The notes: generated from the sequence alone by a model not told the origin. A stretch of DNA of 51,133 bases from Alphaproteobacteria bacterium (GCA_024407875.1 JAKSVT010000016.1:1-51133); one strand, 5' to 3'; positions 38,757 to 50,807 are shown, numbered from the stretch's first letter. A program made the numbers and translations.

Positions 38757-41700
38757 TTATTCTGCTGGTTGTTCTTCTGTTTCTTCAGCTAATCTTTGTG
38801 CTTCTAATTCTCTCTTTAAACGAGTTAAAGCAGCACCAGTACCAGCTGGAATTAAACGACCAACGATTACGTTTTCTTTCAATCCTGATAATGTGTCTAC
38901 ACGACCTCTAATTGCAGATTCTGTCAAAACTCTTGTTGTTTCTTGGAATGATGCAGCAGAAATGAATGAATTTGTTGACAAGCTTGCTTTTGTAATACCT
39001 AACAATACAGGTTTTGTAATTGCAGGTCTTCCGCCCTTATCAATTGTCTTCTTATTTTCTACTTCTAATTCAGGATTTTCAACTTGTTCACCAGCCATGA
39101 ATGTTGTATCACCAGCATCCAAAACTTCTTGTTTTTGCAACATTTGACGTGTAATAACTTCAATGTGTTTATCATTGATTTCTACACCTTGCAAACGGTA
39201 AACTTTTTGAACTTCGTTAATCATATGTTGAGCAAATGGTTCTAATCCTAATACTCTTAAGATATCATGTGGATCGATATCACCATCTGTTAACTTATCA
39301 CCAACTTTAACTTCATCGCCTTCTTGAACTAAAATCAAAGCATTCTTTGGAATTAAGTATTCGTTCTTAATTTCATTACCTTCTTCATCTTTTGAATTGA
39401 TGATTAAGTGTTGTTTTGATTTATATTCTTTATCGAAAGATACAACGCCTGCTTGTTCAGCAATAATAGAACAGTTCTTTGGCTTACGAGCTTCGAACAA
39501 ATCAACTACTCGAGGCAAACCACCTGTAATATCACGTGACTTACGTTCTAATTCAACTGTTGCGTAAACATCGCCTTTCTTAACTTCTTGACCGTCTTCA
39601 ACAGCTACTGTTGAATTTACTGGCAAATCGAAGTGACTTACAACTTTACCGTCTTTTTCTACAACGATTTTTGCTTTTTCGCTAGAATGAGATTCGATAA
39701 CTTTTGTCTTTGACAAGCCTGTTGTTACGTTCAATGTTGTACGAACAGTTTTATCTTCTTCGAAGTTTTCAAACTTAATTGTACCAGCTTTATCAATAAA
39801 GTAAGGAATTACATATGCGTTCCATTCAACCAAACGTTGTCCTTTTTCAACTTTAGCACCATCTTTTACAGAAACGATAGCACCAACAGCTAAGTGGTAT
39901 TTCGCTAAGATTTGATCGTTATCGCCAACGATTGCCATTTCGCAATTACGTCCTACAACAATCATTTCACCCTTTGTATTTACAACAGGCTTATCACTTA
40001 AGAATTTAATCTTACCGTCAACACTAGCATCAATTACAGAAACTTCAACGTTTTGTGCAGTACCACCTACGTGGAATGTTCTCATTGTTAATTGTGTACC
40101 AGGTTCACCAATTGATTGTGCAGCGATAACACCAACAGCTTCACCAATTGAAACAGGTTCGTTTCTAGCTAAATCACGACCATAGCATTTTGCACAAACA
40201 CCATGTTTACATTCGCAAGTCAAAGCTGAACGAATATATACTTTTTCAACGCCTGATTTTGCGATCAAATCTGCTAAATCTTCATCAACTAATGTACCAT
40301 TGGTTGCAATCAAATTGCCATTCAAGTCTTTTAAATCACCTTGTAATGTACGACCTAAGATACGTTGAGCTAATGTAGCAACAACAGTATTGCCTTCTTT
40401 AGCTTCTTCTACCCAAACACCATGTTCAGTTCCACAATCTTCTTCATAAATGATAGCATCTTGTGCAACGTCAACCAAACGACGTGTTAAGTAACCAGAG
40501 TTAGCTGTCTTCAAAGCTGTATCTGTTAAACCTTTACGAGCACCGTGTGATGAGTTGAAGTAGTCAGCAACAGACAAACCTTCTTTAAAGTTTGCAATAA
40601 TTGGAGTTTCAATAATTGCACCATTAGGTTTTGCCATCAAGCCACGCATACCGCCTAATTGCTTCATTTGGTCAGCAGAACCACGAGCACCTGAGTTAGC
40701 CATCATAAATACTGAGTTAACAGGTTTCGTTGGATCATCTTTAGAAATTTCTGCCATCATAGCATCTTTAATCTTATCTGAACATGCAGACCAAGCGTCA
40801 ACTACCTTATTGTATTTTTCACCTTCAGTAATCAAACCATCTTGATATTGTTGTTCAAACTTTTCTACTTCTTTCTTAGTAGCTTTTACTGTTGTCCACT
40901 TTGATGCAGGAACTAACATATCATCCTTACCAAATGATGTGCCAGAAATAGCAGCAAATTTGTAGCCTAAGTCTTTAATTCTATCTACAAAGATACATGT
41001 AGCTTTTTGACCACAATAACGATATACCAAGCCAATAATTCTTGCGATATCTTTCTTCTTCAAAGGATCTTTACCATTGAATAATTTTTCAAATGATAAT
41101 TCCTTATGAATACGAATTTTTTGTTCTTCTGTAGCATCTTCATCAAGACCTTTTAATACTCTTGATAAAATTACACGACCCGGTGTTGTAACTATTGTCT
41201 TCTTAACAGTTTCACCTTTTTCGTTAACAACATCCATACGGCATTTAATTTTTGATTGATATGTTACTAACTTATTGAATAAAGCCAATTCAACTTCATC
41301 AGTTGTAGCAAAAGCCATACCTTCGCCCTTCTGTTGTTCACGCATTGTGGACAAATAGTACAAACCAAGAATCATATCTTGTGTAGGAACGATAATTGGT
41401 TTTCCGTTAGCTGGAGCCAAAATATTGTTTGTAGACATCATCAATACACGAGCTTCTTCTTGAGCTTCTAATGACAATGGTACGTGAACAGCCATTTGGT
41501 CACCATCGAAGTCTGCGTTAAATGCTGTACATACTAATGGATGTAATTGAATTGCTTTACCTTCGATCAAAACAGGTTCAAATGCTTGAATACCTAATCT
41601 ATGTAAAGTAGGAGCACGGTTCAATAATACTGGATGTTGATGAATAACAACTTCCAATGCATCCCATACTTCAGCCTTTTCTTGTTCAATCCATCTCTTA

Positions 41701-42893
41701 GCTTGTGGAATTTCGATTCCTTTTGTTACCTTTAAATAACCTTCAATAAATGGTTTGAATAATTCTAAAGCCATCTTCTTTGGTAAACCGCATTGATGTA
41801 ACTTCAATTCTGGTCCTACAACAATAACTGAACGACCTGAATAGTCAACACGCTTACCTAACAAGTTTTGACGGAAACGACCTTGTTTACCTTTTAACAT
41901 TTCTGCCAAAGATTTCAATGGACGTTTATTAGAACCAACCATTGCACGACCACGACGACCGTTATCGAACAAAGCATCTACAGATTCTTGCAACATACGT
42001 TTTTCATTACGTACAATAATTTCAGGTGCATTTAACTCTAACAATCTACGTAAACGGTTATTACGGTTGATAACACGACGATATAAATCATTCAAATCAG
42101 ATGTAGCAAATCTACCACCATCCAATGGTACCAAAGGACGTAAATTTGGAGGAATTACTGGCAATACTTTTAAAATCATCCATTCAGGCTTTACACCAGA
42201 TTCGATGAAAGCTTCGATTAATTTTAAACGTTGAACAATTTTCTTTCTCTTATTATCAGATTTTACATCACGTAATTCTGCTCTTAAAGCATCAGCTTCT
42301 TCTTCTAAGTTAATACCTTCTAAGATCTTGTTGATAGCTTCAGCACCGATACCTACTTCGAATGCATCTTCGCCATATTCTTCAAGATATTTTTGATATT
42401 CTTCTTCAGTTAATAATTGGTGTAAACCTAATGATGTTAAACCAGGTTCCAATACGATGTATTTTTCAAAATATAATACATCTTCCAATTCTTTCAATTT
42501 GATATCTGTAATCAAACCAATACGACTTGGTAATGATTTTAAAAACCAAATGTGAGCAACAGGAGCAGCTAATTCAATGTGTCCCATACGTTCACGACGA
42601 ACTGAAGACTTTGTAACTTCAACGCCACACTTTTCACAAATAATGCCTGTATGTTTTGGCTTTTTGTATTTTCCGCACAAGCATTCGTCATCTTTTTCAG
42701 GTCCGAAAATTCTTGCACAGAACAAGCCGTCTTTTTCCGGCTTGAATGTGCGGTAGTTAATGGTTTCAGGTTTTTTGACTTCACCATGAGACCATGCTTT
42801 AATTTGTTCTGGAGAGGCTAATGTAATCTTGATTTCATCAAAACTTTTATTAGCTGAGATATTTCCCATAACTTTGTTTAATTCATCACTCAT
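38757..42893 (-). CDS. rpoC: DNA-directed RNA polymerase subunit beta'
   Basis: The largest RNA polymerase subunit, 1378 residues. The N-terminal zinc ribbon is [19 protein letters not shown] (about 71-89). The catalytic magnesium site is the invariant [12 protein letters not shown]. The second zinc site is [13 protein letters not shown]. Trigger-loop sequence [12 protein letters not shown] and the [16 protein letters not shown] block are normal, as is the C-terminal region with RLIPAGTG. The start follows AGAGG, 18 bases after rpoB, and the two form the usual rpoBC unit. Confidence 0.99.
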   Translation of the reverse strand: MSDELNKVMGNISANKSFDEIKITLASPEQIKAWSHGEVKKPETINYRTFKPEKDGLFCARIFGPEKDDECLCGKYKKPKHTGIICEKCGVEVTKSSVRRERMGHIELAAPVAHIWFLKSLPSRIGLITDIKLKELEDVLYFEKYIVLEPGLTSLGLHQLLTEEEYQKYLEEYGEDAFEVGIGAEAINKILEGINLEEEADALRAELRDVKSDNKRKKIVQRLKLIEAFIESGVKPEWMILKVLPVIPPNLRPLVPLDGGRFATSDLNDLYRRVINRNNRLRRLLELNAPEIIVRNEKRMLQESVDALFDNGRRGRAMVGSNKRPLKSLAEMLKGKQGRFRQNLLGKRVDYSGRSVIVVGPELKLHQCGLPKKMALELFKPFIEGYLKVTKGIEIPQAKRWIEQEKAEVWDALEVVIHQHPVLLNRAPTLHRLGIQAFEPVLIEGKAIQLHPLVCTAFNADFDGDQMAVHVPLSLEAQEEARVLMMSTNNILAPANGKPIIVPTQDMILGLYYLSTMREQQKGEGMAFATTDEVELALFNKLVTYQSKIKCRMDVVNEKGETVKKTIVTTPGRVILSRVLKGLDEDATEEQKIRIHKELSFEKLFNGKDPLKKKDIARIIGLVYRYCGQKATCIFVDRIKDLGYKFAAISGTSFGKDDMLVPASKWTTVKATKKEVEKFEQQYQDGLITEGEKYNKVVDAWSACSDKIKDAMMAEISKDDPTKPVNSVFMMANSGARGSADQMKQLGGMRGLMAKPNGAIIETPIIANFKEGLSVADYFNSSHGARKGLTDTALKTANSGYLTRRLVDVAQDAIIYEEDCGTEHGVWVEEAKEGNTVVATLAQRILGRTLQGDLKDLNGNLIATNGTLVDEDLADLIAKSGVEKVYIRSALTCECKHGVCAKCYGRDLARNEPVSIGEAVGVIAAQSIGEPGTQLTMRTFHVGGTAQNVEVSVIDASVDGKIKFLSDKPVVNTKGEMIVVGRNCEMAIVGDNDQILAKYHLAVGAIVSVKDGAKVEKGQRLVEWNAYVIPYFIDKAGTIKFENFEEDKTVRTTLNVTTGLSKTKVIESHSSEKAKIVVEKDGKVVSHFDLPVNSTVAVEDGQEVKKGDVYATVELERKSRDITGGLPRVVDLFEARKPKNCSIIAEQAGVVSFDKEYKSKQHLIINSKDEEGNEIKNEYLIPKNALILVQEGDEVKVGDKLTDGDIDPHDILRVLGLEPFAQHMINEVQKVYRLQGVEINDKHIEVITRQMLQKQEVLDAGDTTFMAGEQVENPELEVENKKTIDKGGRPAITKPVLLGITKASLSTNSFISAASFQETTRVLTESAIRGRVDTLSGLKENVIVGRLIPAGTGAALTRLKRELEAQRLAEETEEQPAE

Positions 42894-42911
42894 AACTTTT
42901 TAACCTCTAAA

Positions 42912-45900
42912 TTAATTTTCTTGAGCTTCTACATTAGTTTCAGCGTTTGAAACTTCAGCTTTTACTACAGGATTTGAAAAAGATTTCAAATCAACGTTCA
43001 AGCACAAAGCTTGCATTTCTTTTACTAAAACGTTGAATGATTCTGGAATACCAGTTTCAAAATTATGCATGCCTTTTGTAATAGCATTCATCATCTTGTT
43101 TCTACCTGTGATATCATCAGATTTTACAGTCAATACTTCTTGTAAAGTATACGCTGCACCGTAACCTTCTAATGCCCAAACTTCCATTTCACCGAAACGT
43201 TGACCACCGAATTGAGCCTTACCACCTAATGGTTGTTGTGTTACCATTGAGTAAGAACCTGTTGAACGAGCGTGAATCTTTTCGTCAACCAAGTGGTGCA
43301 ACTTAAGCATGTATGTAACACCAACTGTAACTGGACGTTCGAAAGGTTCGCCTGTTCTACCATCATACAATGTTGTTTGACCAGAAACTGGCAAGCCTGC
43401 TTTCTTCAACATTTCATCAATATCTGATTCATGAGCACCGTCGAATACTGGAGTTGTAATTGGCAAACCATTCTTCATGTTGTCAACTAAATCCATAACT
43501 TCGTCATCACTCATCTTTTCGATTTGCTTCAATTCGTTCTTTCCATAAACGTCTTTCAAAGCTTCACGTAAATCGTCAACTTTCTTTACGCCCTTTACAA
43601 CGTCTTCATAAATAACGTGGATCTTCTTACCTAATTCGCGGCAAGCCCATCCTAAGTGACATTCCAAAATTTGTCCTACGTTCATACGTGAAGGAACGCC
43701 CAATGGATTTAATACTAAATCAACTGGAGTACCATCTGCTAAGTGAGGCATATCTTCGATTGGTAATACGCGTGATACAACACCCTTGTTACCATGACGA
43801 CCAGCCATCTTATCACCTGGTTGCAATTTACGTTTAACAGCAATGTAAACTTTAACTGTTTTCAATACGCCAGCAGGTAAGTCATCGCCCATTGTTACTT
43901 TTTCAATCTTATAAGCATAATGTTCATGAACTTTTTCTACTTGCTTATTGTACAATTTTTCCATTTTTTCAATATCGTGCATTGTTTCTTCATCATCAAC
44001 AGCGATTGTACGATATAAATTTGGAGAAATTCCATTTAATACATCTTCTGTTAAAACAGTTCCCTTCTTTGCAGCTTCTGAGTTAGCAACAACTGTTTTG
44101 CCAACTAATAAATCGCGTACACGAGAATTGAATGAATCTGTAAAGATCTTTATTTCATCATTTTCATCTTTACGTAATTCCATTACTTCTTGTGTTTCAA
44201 TCATTTGTGTACGTTCATCTTTATCAACGCCACGGCGATTTAAAACTTTAACACCTACAACTGTACCAAATACGCCAGCTGGAACCTTTAATGATGTATC
44301 CTTCATATCTGAAGCTTTTTCATTAAAGATAGCACGAAGTAATTTTTCTTCTGGTGTCATCTTTGTTTCGCCCTTAGGAGCGATACGACCTACTAAGTAG
44401 TCACCTGTTTTTACAACAGCACCAACGTGAATAATACCAGCTTCATCCAAATTACGTAAGTTAGCTTCACCAGCATTTGGAATTTCACGAGTAATTTCTT
44501 CACAACCTTGCTTTGTATCACGAGCTGAGATTTCAAATTCATCAATATGGATAGATGTGAATACATCATCACGAGAGATTCTTTCTGAAATCAAAATAGC
44601 ATCTTCGTAGTTGTAACCATTCCATGGCATGTAAGCAACTAATACGTTGCGACCCAAAGCCAAATCACCTAATTGTGTTGATGAACCGTCAGCGATAACA
44701 TCACCTTTTACAATTTCATCACCAACTTTAACTAATGGCTTTTGAGAAATACATGTTGATTGGTTAGAGCGTTGGAATTTCTGTAATTTGTAGATATCTA
44801 CACCAGATTCATCAGCTTTAATCTTTTCTGTAATACGTACAACGATACGATCAGCATCAACAGATTGAATAACACCATTGTGTTTTGCAATCACAGCAGC
44901 ACCAGAGTCGCGTGCAACAGCTGGTTCCATACCTGTAGATACTAATGGAGCATCTGATTGTAATAATGGAACAGCTTGACGTTGCATGTTTGCACCCATC
45001 AAAGCACGGTTAGCGTCATCGTTTTCCAAGAATGGAATTAAGCCAGCAGCAACAGAAATCAATTGTTGTGGAGCAACGTCCATCAATGTAACTTCCTCAG
45101 CAGGACAGTTCATAAATTCACCTTTCTTACGGCAAACAACGAACTTTTCTTTGAATTGATCTTTAGAATCCAATTCTGTACTTGCAGGAGCAATTACATG
45201 TCCTTCTTCTTCCATAGCTGACAAACTTACGATTTCTTTTGTAACTTTACCGTCTTTAACTACACGATAAGGCGTTTCAATGAAACCATATTTGTTAATC
45301 TTTGCATATGTTGACAAAGAGTTAATCAAACCAATATTTGGACCTTCTGGAGTTTCAATAGGACAAATACGACCGTAATGAGTTGGATGTACGTCACGAA
45401 CTTCAAAGCCAGCACGATCACGTGTCAAACCACCAGGACCCAAAGCAGAAATACGACGTTTATGTGTAACTTCTGCCAATGCATTGTTTTGATCCATAAA
45501 TTGTGACAATTGTGAAGAAGCAAAGAATTCACGAATTGCAGCTGTTGCTGGTTTTGGATTGATTAAATCCTTAGGCATTAAATTATCTGCATCTTTAGCA
45601 TTCATTTTTTCACGAATACCATGTTGCATACGTAATAAACCGATTCTATATTGGTTTTCAATCATTTCACCAACAGAACGGATACGACGGTTACCTAAGT
45701 TATCAATATCATCAACAACATCCATACCATCTTTAATTTGAGTTAATTTAATAACTGTTTGGATGATATCTTCACGACGCAATGTTCTTACTGTATCAGG
45801 AACATCTTTATCACTAAAGCCTAAACGTGAATTGATCTTATAACGACCTACATCTGACAAGTCATAATGTTCTTCATCAAAGAACATATCACGGAAGTAC

Positions 45901-47198
45901 TTTTCAGCAGCTTCAATTGTTGGCATTTCACCTGGACGAATAATCTTAAATACGTCTGTTAAAGCATCTTCACGACCATTGCAACGATCAGCCATCAATG
46001 TATCACGAATATATGTTCCACATGACTTCAATAAAGCATTTTCATCTTTTTTCTTTACATCAGATGTTTGTGATGCATCAATTATCTTCAATACTTTAAA
46101 TTTATTAATCTTTAAAGCAGCAAACTTAGATAAGATTTCATCAGTTAAAGCTTCACCAGCATTACCAATAATCATACCTGTTTTTTCATCAATATAGTCT
46201 TCAGCTAAGAATTTGGTCATTAATTCAGCTGGCAATACTACACGATCAAACTTTTCTGAAGCTAAATCTTTAGCTTTCTTAGGTGTTACTTTAACACCAG
46301 CTTCGATAACAACTTCACCTGATTTTGCATTAACAATATCAAATTTTAATACAGAACCACGGAATTCACTAGCATCAAAAGCTGTTTTATAAGATTTTGA
46401 TTTAGCATCAAAAGCAACTTCAATTTTGTCATAGCAAATAGCTAAGATATCTTCAGCTGTTAAGCCTTCAGCTTTCAAAGGATCTAATCTTTTACCTTCT
46501 TGAGCTAATTTTTCACGTTCAGCTGCTGTTTTATCGTTATCTAAGCAGTATAACAATGTTGATACTGGAATTTTACGACGACGGTCAATACGAGCAAAAA
46601 CCATATCTTTTGCATCAAATTCAAAATCAATCCATGAACCACGATATGGGATTACACGGCTTGAGAACAAATATTTACCATTTGATGCTGTTTTACCATC
46701 ATCTTTTTCAAAGATAACACCTGGAGAACGGTGCATTTGTGAAACAATAACACGTTCTGTACCATTAATGATGAATGTACCTGTATCTGTCATACGAGGT
46801 ATTTCACCTAAATAAATCTTGTCTTGTTCCTTAATATCACGAACTGTTTGACTAATTTTACGTTCGTTTGTCTCTTCATCAGTATCGATTGTTTCTACAT
46901 CATAAACAATCATACGTAAATTTAAATAAATAGGAGATCCATAAGTCATACCACGTTGGATACATTCTTTTTCATCAAACTTTGGATCTTCTAATGTAAA
47001 GGAAACATATTCTAAATCACATTTTCCCATATAATCTTTAATAGGAAATACTGACTTAAATGCATTATCCAAACCTGTAGTTAAAAATTTATCATAAGAT
47101 GACTTTTGAACTTCAATTAAATTTGGCATCTGTGCTACAGATGGACTTCTGCTAAAACTTTTGCGTATTCTCTTGCGGCCTGTGAAAGATTTGACCAT
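42912..47198 (-). CDS. rpoB: DNA-directed RNA polymerase subunit beta
   Basis: RNA polymerase beta subunit, 1428 residues, somewhat longer than E. coli RpoB (1342). The rifampicin region reads [11 protein letters not shown], then [13 protein letters not shown], so the classical positions (E. coli D516, H526, S531) are unchanged and rifampicin sensitivity is predicted. [16 protein letters not shown] and [10 protein letters not shown], conserved blocks near the active centre, are present, and the HGNKG block lies further on. The C-terminus carries [13 protein letters not shown], the conserved end. GGGGAA precedes the ATG. Confidence 0.99.
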   Translation of the reverse strand: MVKSFTGRKRIRKSFSRSPSVAQMPNLIEVQKSSYDKFLTTGLDNAFKSVFPIKDYMGKCDLEYVSFTLEDPKFDEKECIQRGMTYGSPIYLNLRMIVYDVETIDTDEETNERKISQTVRDIKEQDKIYLGEIPRMTDTGTFIINGTERVIVSQMHRSPGVIFEKDDGKTASNGKYLFSSRVIPYRGSWIDFEFDAKDMVFARIDRRRKIPVSTLLYCLDNDKTAAEREKLAQEGKRLDPLKAEGLTAEDILAICYDKIEVAFDAKSKSYKTAFDASEFRGSVLKFDIVNAKSGEVVIEAGVKVTPKKAKDLASEKFDRVVLPAELMTKFLAEDYIDEKTGMIIGNAGEALTDEILSKFAALKINKFKVLKIIDASQTSDVKKKDENALLKSCGTYIRDTLMADRCNGREDALTDVFKIIRPGEMPTIEAAEKYFRDMFFDEEHYDLSDVGRYKINSRLGFSDKDVPDTVRTLRREDIIQTVIKLTQIKDGMDVVDDIDNLGNRRIRSVGEMIENQYRIGLLRMQHGIREKMNAKDADNLMPKDLINPKPATAAIREFFASSQLSQFMDQNNALAEVTHKRRISALGPGGLTRDRAGFEVRDVHPTHYGRICPIETPEGPNIGLINSLSTYAKINKYGFIETPYRVVKDGKVTKEIVSLSAMEEEGHVIAPASTELDSKDQFKEKFVVCRKKGEFMNCPAEEVTLMDVAPQQLISVAAGLIPFLENDDANRALMGANMQRQAVPLLQSDAPLVSTGMEPAVARDSGAAVIAKHNGVIQSVDADRIVVRITEKIKADESGVDIYKLQKFQRSNQSTCISQKPLVKVGDEIVKGDVIADGSSTQLGDLALGRNVLVAYMPWNGYNYEDAILISERISRDDVFTSIHIDEFEISARDTKQGCEEITREIPNAGEANLRNLDEAGIIHVGAVVKTGDYLVGRIAPKGETKMTPEEKLLRAIFNEKASDMKDTSLKVPAGVFGTVVGVKVLNRRGVDKDERTQMIETQEVMELRKDENDEIKIFTDSFNSRVRDLLVGKTVVANSEAAKKGTVLTEDVLNGISPNLYRTIAVDDEETMHDIEKMEKLYNKQVEKVHEHYAYKIEKVTMGDDLPAGVLKTVKVYIAVKRKLQPGDKMAGRHGNKGVVSRVLPIEDMPHLADGTPVDLVLNPLGVPSRMNVGQILECHLGWACRELGKKIHVIYEDVVKGVKKVDDLREALKDVYGKNELKQIEKMSDDEVMDLVDNMKNGLPITTPVFDGAHESDIDEMLKKAGLPVSGQTTLYDGRTGEPFERPVTVGVTYMLKLHHLVDEKIHARSTGSYSMVTQQPLGGKAQFGGQRFGEMEVWALEGYGAAYTLQEVLTVKSDDITGRNKMMNAITKGMHNFETGIPESFNVLVKEMQALCLNVDLKSFSNPVVKAEVSNAETNVEAQEN

Positions 47199-47318
47199 AA
47201 CTGTTCCCCGCTTAAAATATAGTAAGAATAAAATTTTGGATTATTTTTAATTATTTAAAATGCTCAAAAACGTTCCATAAAAAAGCATCTAACTTTTCAA
47301 TTCAATTTATACAACTTC

Positions 47319-47365
47319 AAGGATCGGTCGAAAAGGAACACTATTTTCCTTTTTTTCCGATCCTT
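47319..47365 (-). promoter_or_regulatory. Long hairpin between rplL and rpoB
   Basis: A 9-bp outer stem (47319-47327 with 47357-47365) and an 8-bp inner stem (47331-47338 with 47346-47353) are joined by a 3x3 internal loop. The minus strand lacks a T run after it, so it is not a standard terminator. In E. coli the same interval holds an attenuator and an RNase III cut site, so a similar role is plausible. Confidence 0.6.
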
Positions 47366-47388
47366 TTATTGTTTACTAAAAGAAGAAA

Positions 47389-47754
47389 TTACTTAATTTC
47401 TACTTTAGCACCAGCTGCTTCTAATTGCTTCTTGAACTTTTCAGCGTCTTCCTTAGAAGCACCTTCTTTAACTGTCTTTGGAGCACCTTCAACTAAGTCT
47501 TTAGCTTCTTTTAAGCCTAAACCTGTGATAGCACGTACTTCTTTAATTACGTTAATTTTGTTTGCGCCAGCTTCAGCTAAAACAACATCGAATTCTGTTT
47601 TTTCTTCAGCAGGAGCAGCAGCACCAGCAGCAGCAACTGCTACAGGAGCAGCAGCACTAACGCCCCATTTTTCTTCTAACATTTTTGATAATTCTGCAGC
47701 TTCTAAAACTGTTAATGCAGATAATTCGTCAACTAATTTGGCAAGATCAGCCAT
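47389..47754 (-). CDS. rplL: 50S ribosomal protein L7/L12
   Basis: A 121-residue stalk protein that recruits translation GTPases. It has an N-terminal dimerisation helix, an Ala/Pro-rich hinge (about 33-52) and the C-terminal domain with [27 protein letters not shown] ribosome site precedes the ATG. It is directly downstream of rplJ, to whose protein it binds. Confidence 0.99.
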   Translation of the reverse strand: MADLAKLVDELSALTVLEAAELSKMLEEKWGVSAAAPVAVAAAGAAAPAEEKTEFDVVLAEAGANKINVIKEVRAITGLGLKEAKDLVEGAPKTVKEGASKEDAEKFKKQLEAAGAKVEIK

Positions 47755-47825
47755 TTTATTTACTCCGTTTAAAATTAAACTATTTAAAAATTTTCGTATG
47801 TCTTAAACATACAATAACAACTTGA

Positions 47826-48311
47826 TTACGCAGCCTGTTCTTTGTCGGCATACGCTTTGCAAACACGTGCGATTTGACCAGCTGGTGCTTGTAAAAGACC
47901 AACCAATTTTCCACGCAATTCGTCCAAAGATGGCAATTCGCCCAAAGCTTTAACTTGAGCAGCGGTTAATACTTCACCGTTCATTACACCACCTAAAATG
48001 GATAATTTTTCGTTTTCTTTAGCGTACTTAACAACAGCCTTAGCAGCAGCAATAGGATCTGCAGAATAAGAAACTGCAGAAGGTCCTTTTAATAAATCTG
48101 CTAAACTTTCGAACTGTGTTCCAGCAAGAGCAAGACGAGTAATACGATTTTTTGTTACGCGAAACTTTGCACCTGATTCACGAACTTTAGAACGTAAAGC
48201 TTCTGTTTCAGCAACTGTTAAACCATTATATTGGCAAACAACTACTAATGAGGAAGCCTTGAATTCTGCGTTCATCATCGAGAGCAATTCTGATTTTTGT
48301 TCCCGTTTCAC
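47826..48311 (-). CDS. rplJ: 50S ribosomal protein L10
   Basis: A 161-residue stalk base protein that anchors L7/L12 dimers and represses its own operon in E. coli. It starts with GTG (MKREQKSELL), 9 bases after GAGG. An ATG just upstream is out of frame. The N-terminal RNA-binding half has VTKNRITRLAL and the C-terminal helix binds L12. A long leader with its own promoter precedes it. Confidence 0.98.
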   Translation of the reverse strand: MKREQKSELLSMMNAEFKASSLVVVCQYNGLTVAETEALRSKVRESGAKFRVTKNRITRLALAGTQFESLADLLKGPSAVSYSADPIAAAKAVVKYAKENEKLSILGGVMNGEVLTAAQVKALGELPSLDELRGKLVGLLQAPAGQIARVCKAYADKEQAA

Positions 48312-48532
48312 TTTTCATATCCTCATAAAATTGGAATCAAATCTCTTTGACTCCAGTTAAACCAAATCTACATAGAAACGACTCTATATAGACCATTCTA
48401 AATCCTGCCCAAAAGTTCAAGCTAATACCACAACGGAGTGGCCCTTTAAAACTTGTTCTTCTGTCTATTGCAGGCGTTTTACCTTTAAACCCATAAAATT
48501 AATAATGAGTGCCCGCAGTCTTGGACAGGTGC
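48312..48532 (-). ncRNA. L10 leader (rplJ autoregulatory RNA)
   Basis: About 220 transcribed bases precede rplJ. They include the minus-strand segments GTCCAAGACTGCGGGC and GCCTGCAATAGAC near the start, and GGGCCACTCCGTTGTGG further on. These resemble the L10 leader of proteobacteria, where the L10-L12 complex binds and blocks translation. The region is clearly richer in GC than the surrounding intergenic DNA, as expected for structured RNA. Confidence 0.8.
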
Positions 48533-48538
48533 GGATGG

Positions 48539-48567
48539 ATATTACTCCATCAAATAAAATAGGTCAA
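48539..48567 (-). promoter_or_regulatory. Promoter of rplJL-rpoBC
   Basis: The minus strand has TTGACC (48567-48562), 17 bases of spacer, then TAATAT (48544-48539). Transcription would start near 48532, exactly at the beginning of the GC-rich leader. Confidence 0.75.
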
Positions 48568-48617
48568 CAATTAAATTTTAAAAAATTGTTAAAATATTTT
48601 TTAAAATATTGTTGACC
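48561..48617 (-). terminator. 57-base inverted repeat between rplA and the rplJ promoter
   Basis: Two perfect 11-base arms, AGGTCAACAAT (48561-48571) and ATTGTTGACCT (48608-48617 plus one), enclose an AT-rich centre with further self-complementary bases. The hairpin ends rplKA mRNA just after the rplA stop. The left arm also contains the -35 box of the rplJ promoter, so the repeat may combine termination and promoter roles. Confidence 0.6.
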
Positions 48618-48630
48618 TAAATCAATTAAA

Positions 48631-49341
48631 TTATTTTGCAGATGCTAAAGATGCAATATTTGGAACAGAAATCTTCAAACCAACACCTTGTGTTGTGCTC
48701 AAAGAAACAGCTTTCAAATATGTTCCTTTAACTGATGCAGGTTTCGCTTTTAAAACAGCTTGAGCAAAAGCTAAAATGTTTTCTTTAATTTTTGCTTCAT
48801 CAAAGCTAATTTTACCGACACCTGCATGTACTTGACCAGCAGACTCTACACGATATTCTACTTGACCTGCTTTTACGTTCTTAACTGCGTTTGCTACATC
48901 CATTGTAACAGAACCCAATTTAGGGTTTGGCATTAAACCACGTGGGCCTAATACTTTACCTAAACGACCTACAACACCCATCATATCTGGAGTTGCAATG
49001 CAGCGATCGAAATCGATTGTGCCTTTTAAAACAGTATCCATCAAATCTTCTGCGCCAACTAAGTCAGCACCAGCTTTCTTTGCTTCTTCTGCTTTTGGTC
49101 CTTTTGCAAATACTGCAACGCGAACTGTTTTACCTGTACCATTTGGTAATCCAACAACACCACGAACCATTTGGTCTGCTTGACGTGGATCAACATTCAA
49201 TGCCATACAAATTTCTACAGTTTCATCAAATTTTGCTTTTGGAGCAGCTTTCAATAACTTTACAGCTTCATCCAATTCATAAACTTTTTGAATATCAACG
49301 GTTTTATAGGCCGCTGTTAAACGTTTTCCTAATTTAGCCAT
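48631..49341 (-). CDS. rplA: 50S ribosomal protein L1
   Basis: A 236-residue protein of the L1 stalk and translational repressor of the L11-L1 mRNA in E. coli. It starts [12 protein letters not shown], the usual start, with GGAG 8 bases before the ATG. The frame opens earlier at 49416, but those residues overlap rplK and are not part of the family. [21 protein letters not shown] is the RNA-binding signature. The gap to rplK is 4 bases. Confidence 0.98.
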   Translation of the reverse strand: MAKLGKRLTAAYKTVDIQKVYELDEAVKLLKAAPKAKFDETVEICMALNVDPRQADQMVRGVVGLPNGTGKTVRVAVFAKGPKAEEAKKAGADLVGAEDLMDTVLKGTIDFDRCIATPDMMGVVGRLGKVLGPRGLMPNPKLGSVTMDVANAVKNVKAGQVEYRVESAGQVHAGVGKISFDEAKIKENILAFAQAVLKAKPASVKGTYLKAVSLSTTQGVGLKISVPNIASLASAK

Positions 49342-49345
49342 CGAC

Positions 49346-49771
49346 TTACTCCACCTTAATACCCATAGAACGAGCTTGACCAGCAACCATTGCCATAGCA
49401 GATTCAACTGTTGCACAGTTCAAATCAGGCATTTTCTTTTCAGCAATTTCTTTAACTTGAGCTTGTGTAATTTTACCAGCTACAGAACGTCCTGGTTCTT
49501 TACCGCCCTTGTCTAATCCTGCAGCTTTCTTAATGAAATAAGATACTGGAGGCATTTTTGTTACGAAAGAGAATGTGCGGTCAGCATATGCTGTAATGAT
49601 AACAGGAATTGGCATTCCTGGTTCCATTTTTTGTGTTGCAGCATTAAATGCTTTGCAGAATTCCATAATATTTAAGCCACGTTGACCTAAAGCTGGACCA
49701 ACTGGAGGAGAAGGATTTGCTTTTCCGGCTGCAATTTGTAATTTAATGTAGCCGACTACTTTTTTTGCCAT
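49346..49771 (-). CDS. rplK: 50S ribosomal protein L11
   Basis: A 141-residue protein of the GTPase-associated centre. The start [13 protein letters not shown] and the loop [25 protein letters not shown] are canonical. The frame begins with a TTG 4 codons earlier, but the ATG at 49771 follows GAGG at the correct distance. The C-terminal domain ends SMGIKVE. It follows a structured leader of ~125 bases. Confidence 0.98.
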   Translation of the reverse strand: MAKKVVGYIKLQIAAGKANPSPPVGPALGQRGLNIMEFCKAFNAATQKMEPGMPIPVIITAYADRTFSFVTKMPPVSYFIKKAAGLDKGGKEPGRSVAGKITQAQVKEIAEKKMPDLNCATVESAMAMVAGQARSMGIKVE

Positions 49772-49799
49772 TTTTAACCTCAATTAAAAATATAATAAA

Positions 49800-49880
49800 T
49801 TCGTTTTTCTAAGGTTCTGCGGTACGACAACGGCTCATCTTCCGCAAGGGATTTCCTGATCGAACGAATCTAAACGACCA
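49800..49880 (-). promoter_or_regulatory. Probable structured leader before rplK
   Basis: This stretch is clearly richer in GC than the flanks and can form a 5-bp stem with TGCGG and CCGCA around an inner GCCGTTGTC. In E. coli, L1 represses this operon by binding a site near the start of the L11 mRNA. The same role is inferred here, but I could not align it to a known L1 site. Confidence 0.45.
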
Positions 49881-49898
49881 AGATTTCCTTAAAACTGT

Positions 49899-50606
49899 TT
49901 AGCCCTCTTTTTCTACTTGTGCACTGCTTAATTCAACAGATGTTGCACGACCAAAGATGGAAACAGAAACTTTTAAACGTCCTTTTTCATTATCAACGTC
50001 TTCAACTTGTCCAACAAATGTGCTGAATGGACCATCAATAACACGGACTTTTTCACCAACTTCGTATGTTACCTTAACTGCAACATTACCAACAACAGTT
50101 GCATGGAACATTCTTGAGAAAATTTCCTCAATTTCACTAGCTTTTGAAGGAATTGCATCTTGGCGTACACCCAAGAAACCAATTACCTTTGGAACTGATT
50201 TAACTAATTGCCATGTGTCATTTGTCATTTCCATTTGAACAACAATATAACCTGGCATTAATTTTTTTGCTGAATAAGATGACTTTGAAACTAATTCACT
50301 ACGTTGAATTAATTTATTTTGTAATTGCATAGCCAATTCACGATCGAAAGCTAAAGCCTTACTTGCTTTACGACCTTCAACCATCGCTGTATGCAATTTT
50401 TCAATTTCTTGAGTTAAAGCATCAACAGGAGCATCATCTGTTTGTTTCTTTTGTTTATTTAATTCTACTTTTTTTACTAATTGCTCTGGAACAACTATCA
50501 TATCAAATAGATTTTCCATTTTTCTTTCAGCAATAAATTCGCGTAATGTCTTTACAACACTCCATTCCGATCCGGAATTTACGTGCATGATATAACAACG
50601 AGACAT
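49899..50606 (-). CDS. nusG: Transcription termination/antitermination protein NusG with an insertion
   Basis: A 235-residue NusG, versus about 180 in most bacteria, that binds RNA polymerase and couples it to Rho or the ribosome. The NGN start YIMHVNSGSEWSVVKTLRE (5-23), the VPEQ segment (about 39-42), PGYIVVQMEM (118-127) and the KOW domain with VRVIDGPFSTFVG are normal. Between about 50 and 110 lies an extra, charged, helical ~55 residues (KKQTDDAPVDALTQEIEKL onward) absent in E. coli NusG. It sits in the loop where Thermotoga NusG also carries an added domain, though no relation is claimed. GGGGG precedes the ATG, overlapping the end of secE. Confidence 0.96.
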   Translation of the reverse strand: MSRCYIMHVNSGSEWSVVKTLREFIAERKMENLFDMIVVPEQLVKKVELNKQKKQTDDAPVDALTQEIEKLHTAMVEGRKASKALAFDRELAMQLQNKLIQRSELVSKSSYSAKKLMPGYIVVQMEMTNDTWQLVKSVPKVIGFLGVRQDAIPSKASEIEEIFSRMFHATVVGNVAVKVTYEVGEKVRVIDGPFSTFVGQVEDVDNEKGRLKVSVSIFGRATSVELSSAQVEKEG

Positions 50607-50609
50607 AAA

Positions 50610-50807
50610 CTAGCCCCCTAAACCTAAAATATATTTCATCGCTGAACCGATGATTAAATCAACGACAAAAAAGAAAGATGCAGCAACGACTGTAAATACG
50701 ACAACCATCAAAGAAGACATAAATGTCTCACGACGAGTCGGCCATACAACTTTACCAACCTCTTGACGAACTTGACGTAAAAACAACAATGGATGTATTT
50801 TTGCCAT
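50610..50807 (-). CDS. secE: Preprotein translocase subunit SecE
   Basis: A 65-residue single-span membrane protein of the SecYEG channel. The amphipathic helix FLRQVRQEVGKVVWPTRRET (9-28) carries the VxWP motif. The membrane helix SLMVVVFTVVAASFFFVVDL follows. It is the short, single-helix form common outside the gammaproteobacteria. AAGG precedes the ATG. Confidence 0.97.
   Translation of the reverse strand: MAKIHPLLFLRQVRQEVGKVVWPTRRETFMSSLMVVVFTVVAASFFFVVDLIIGSAMKYILGLGG

Noticed and set aside
47369-47806. 145-codon plus-strand frame over rplL
   Set aside because: It mirrors rplL, whose product is unmistakable, and has the Ala/Ser-rich look of an antisense frame.
48927-49337. 136-codon plus-strand frame over rplA
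   Set aside because: It is the complement of rplA and its Leu/Gln-rich product matches no protein type.
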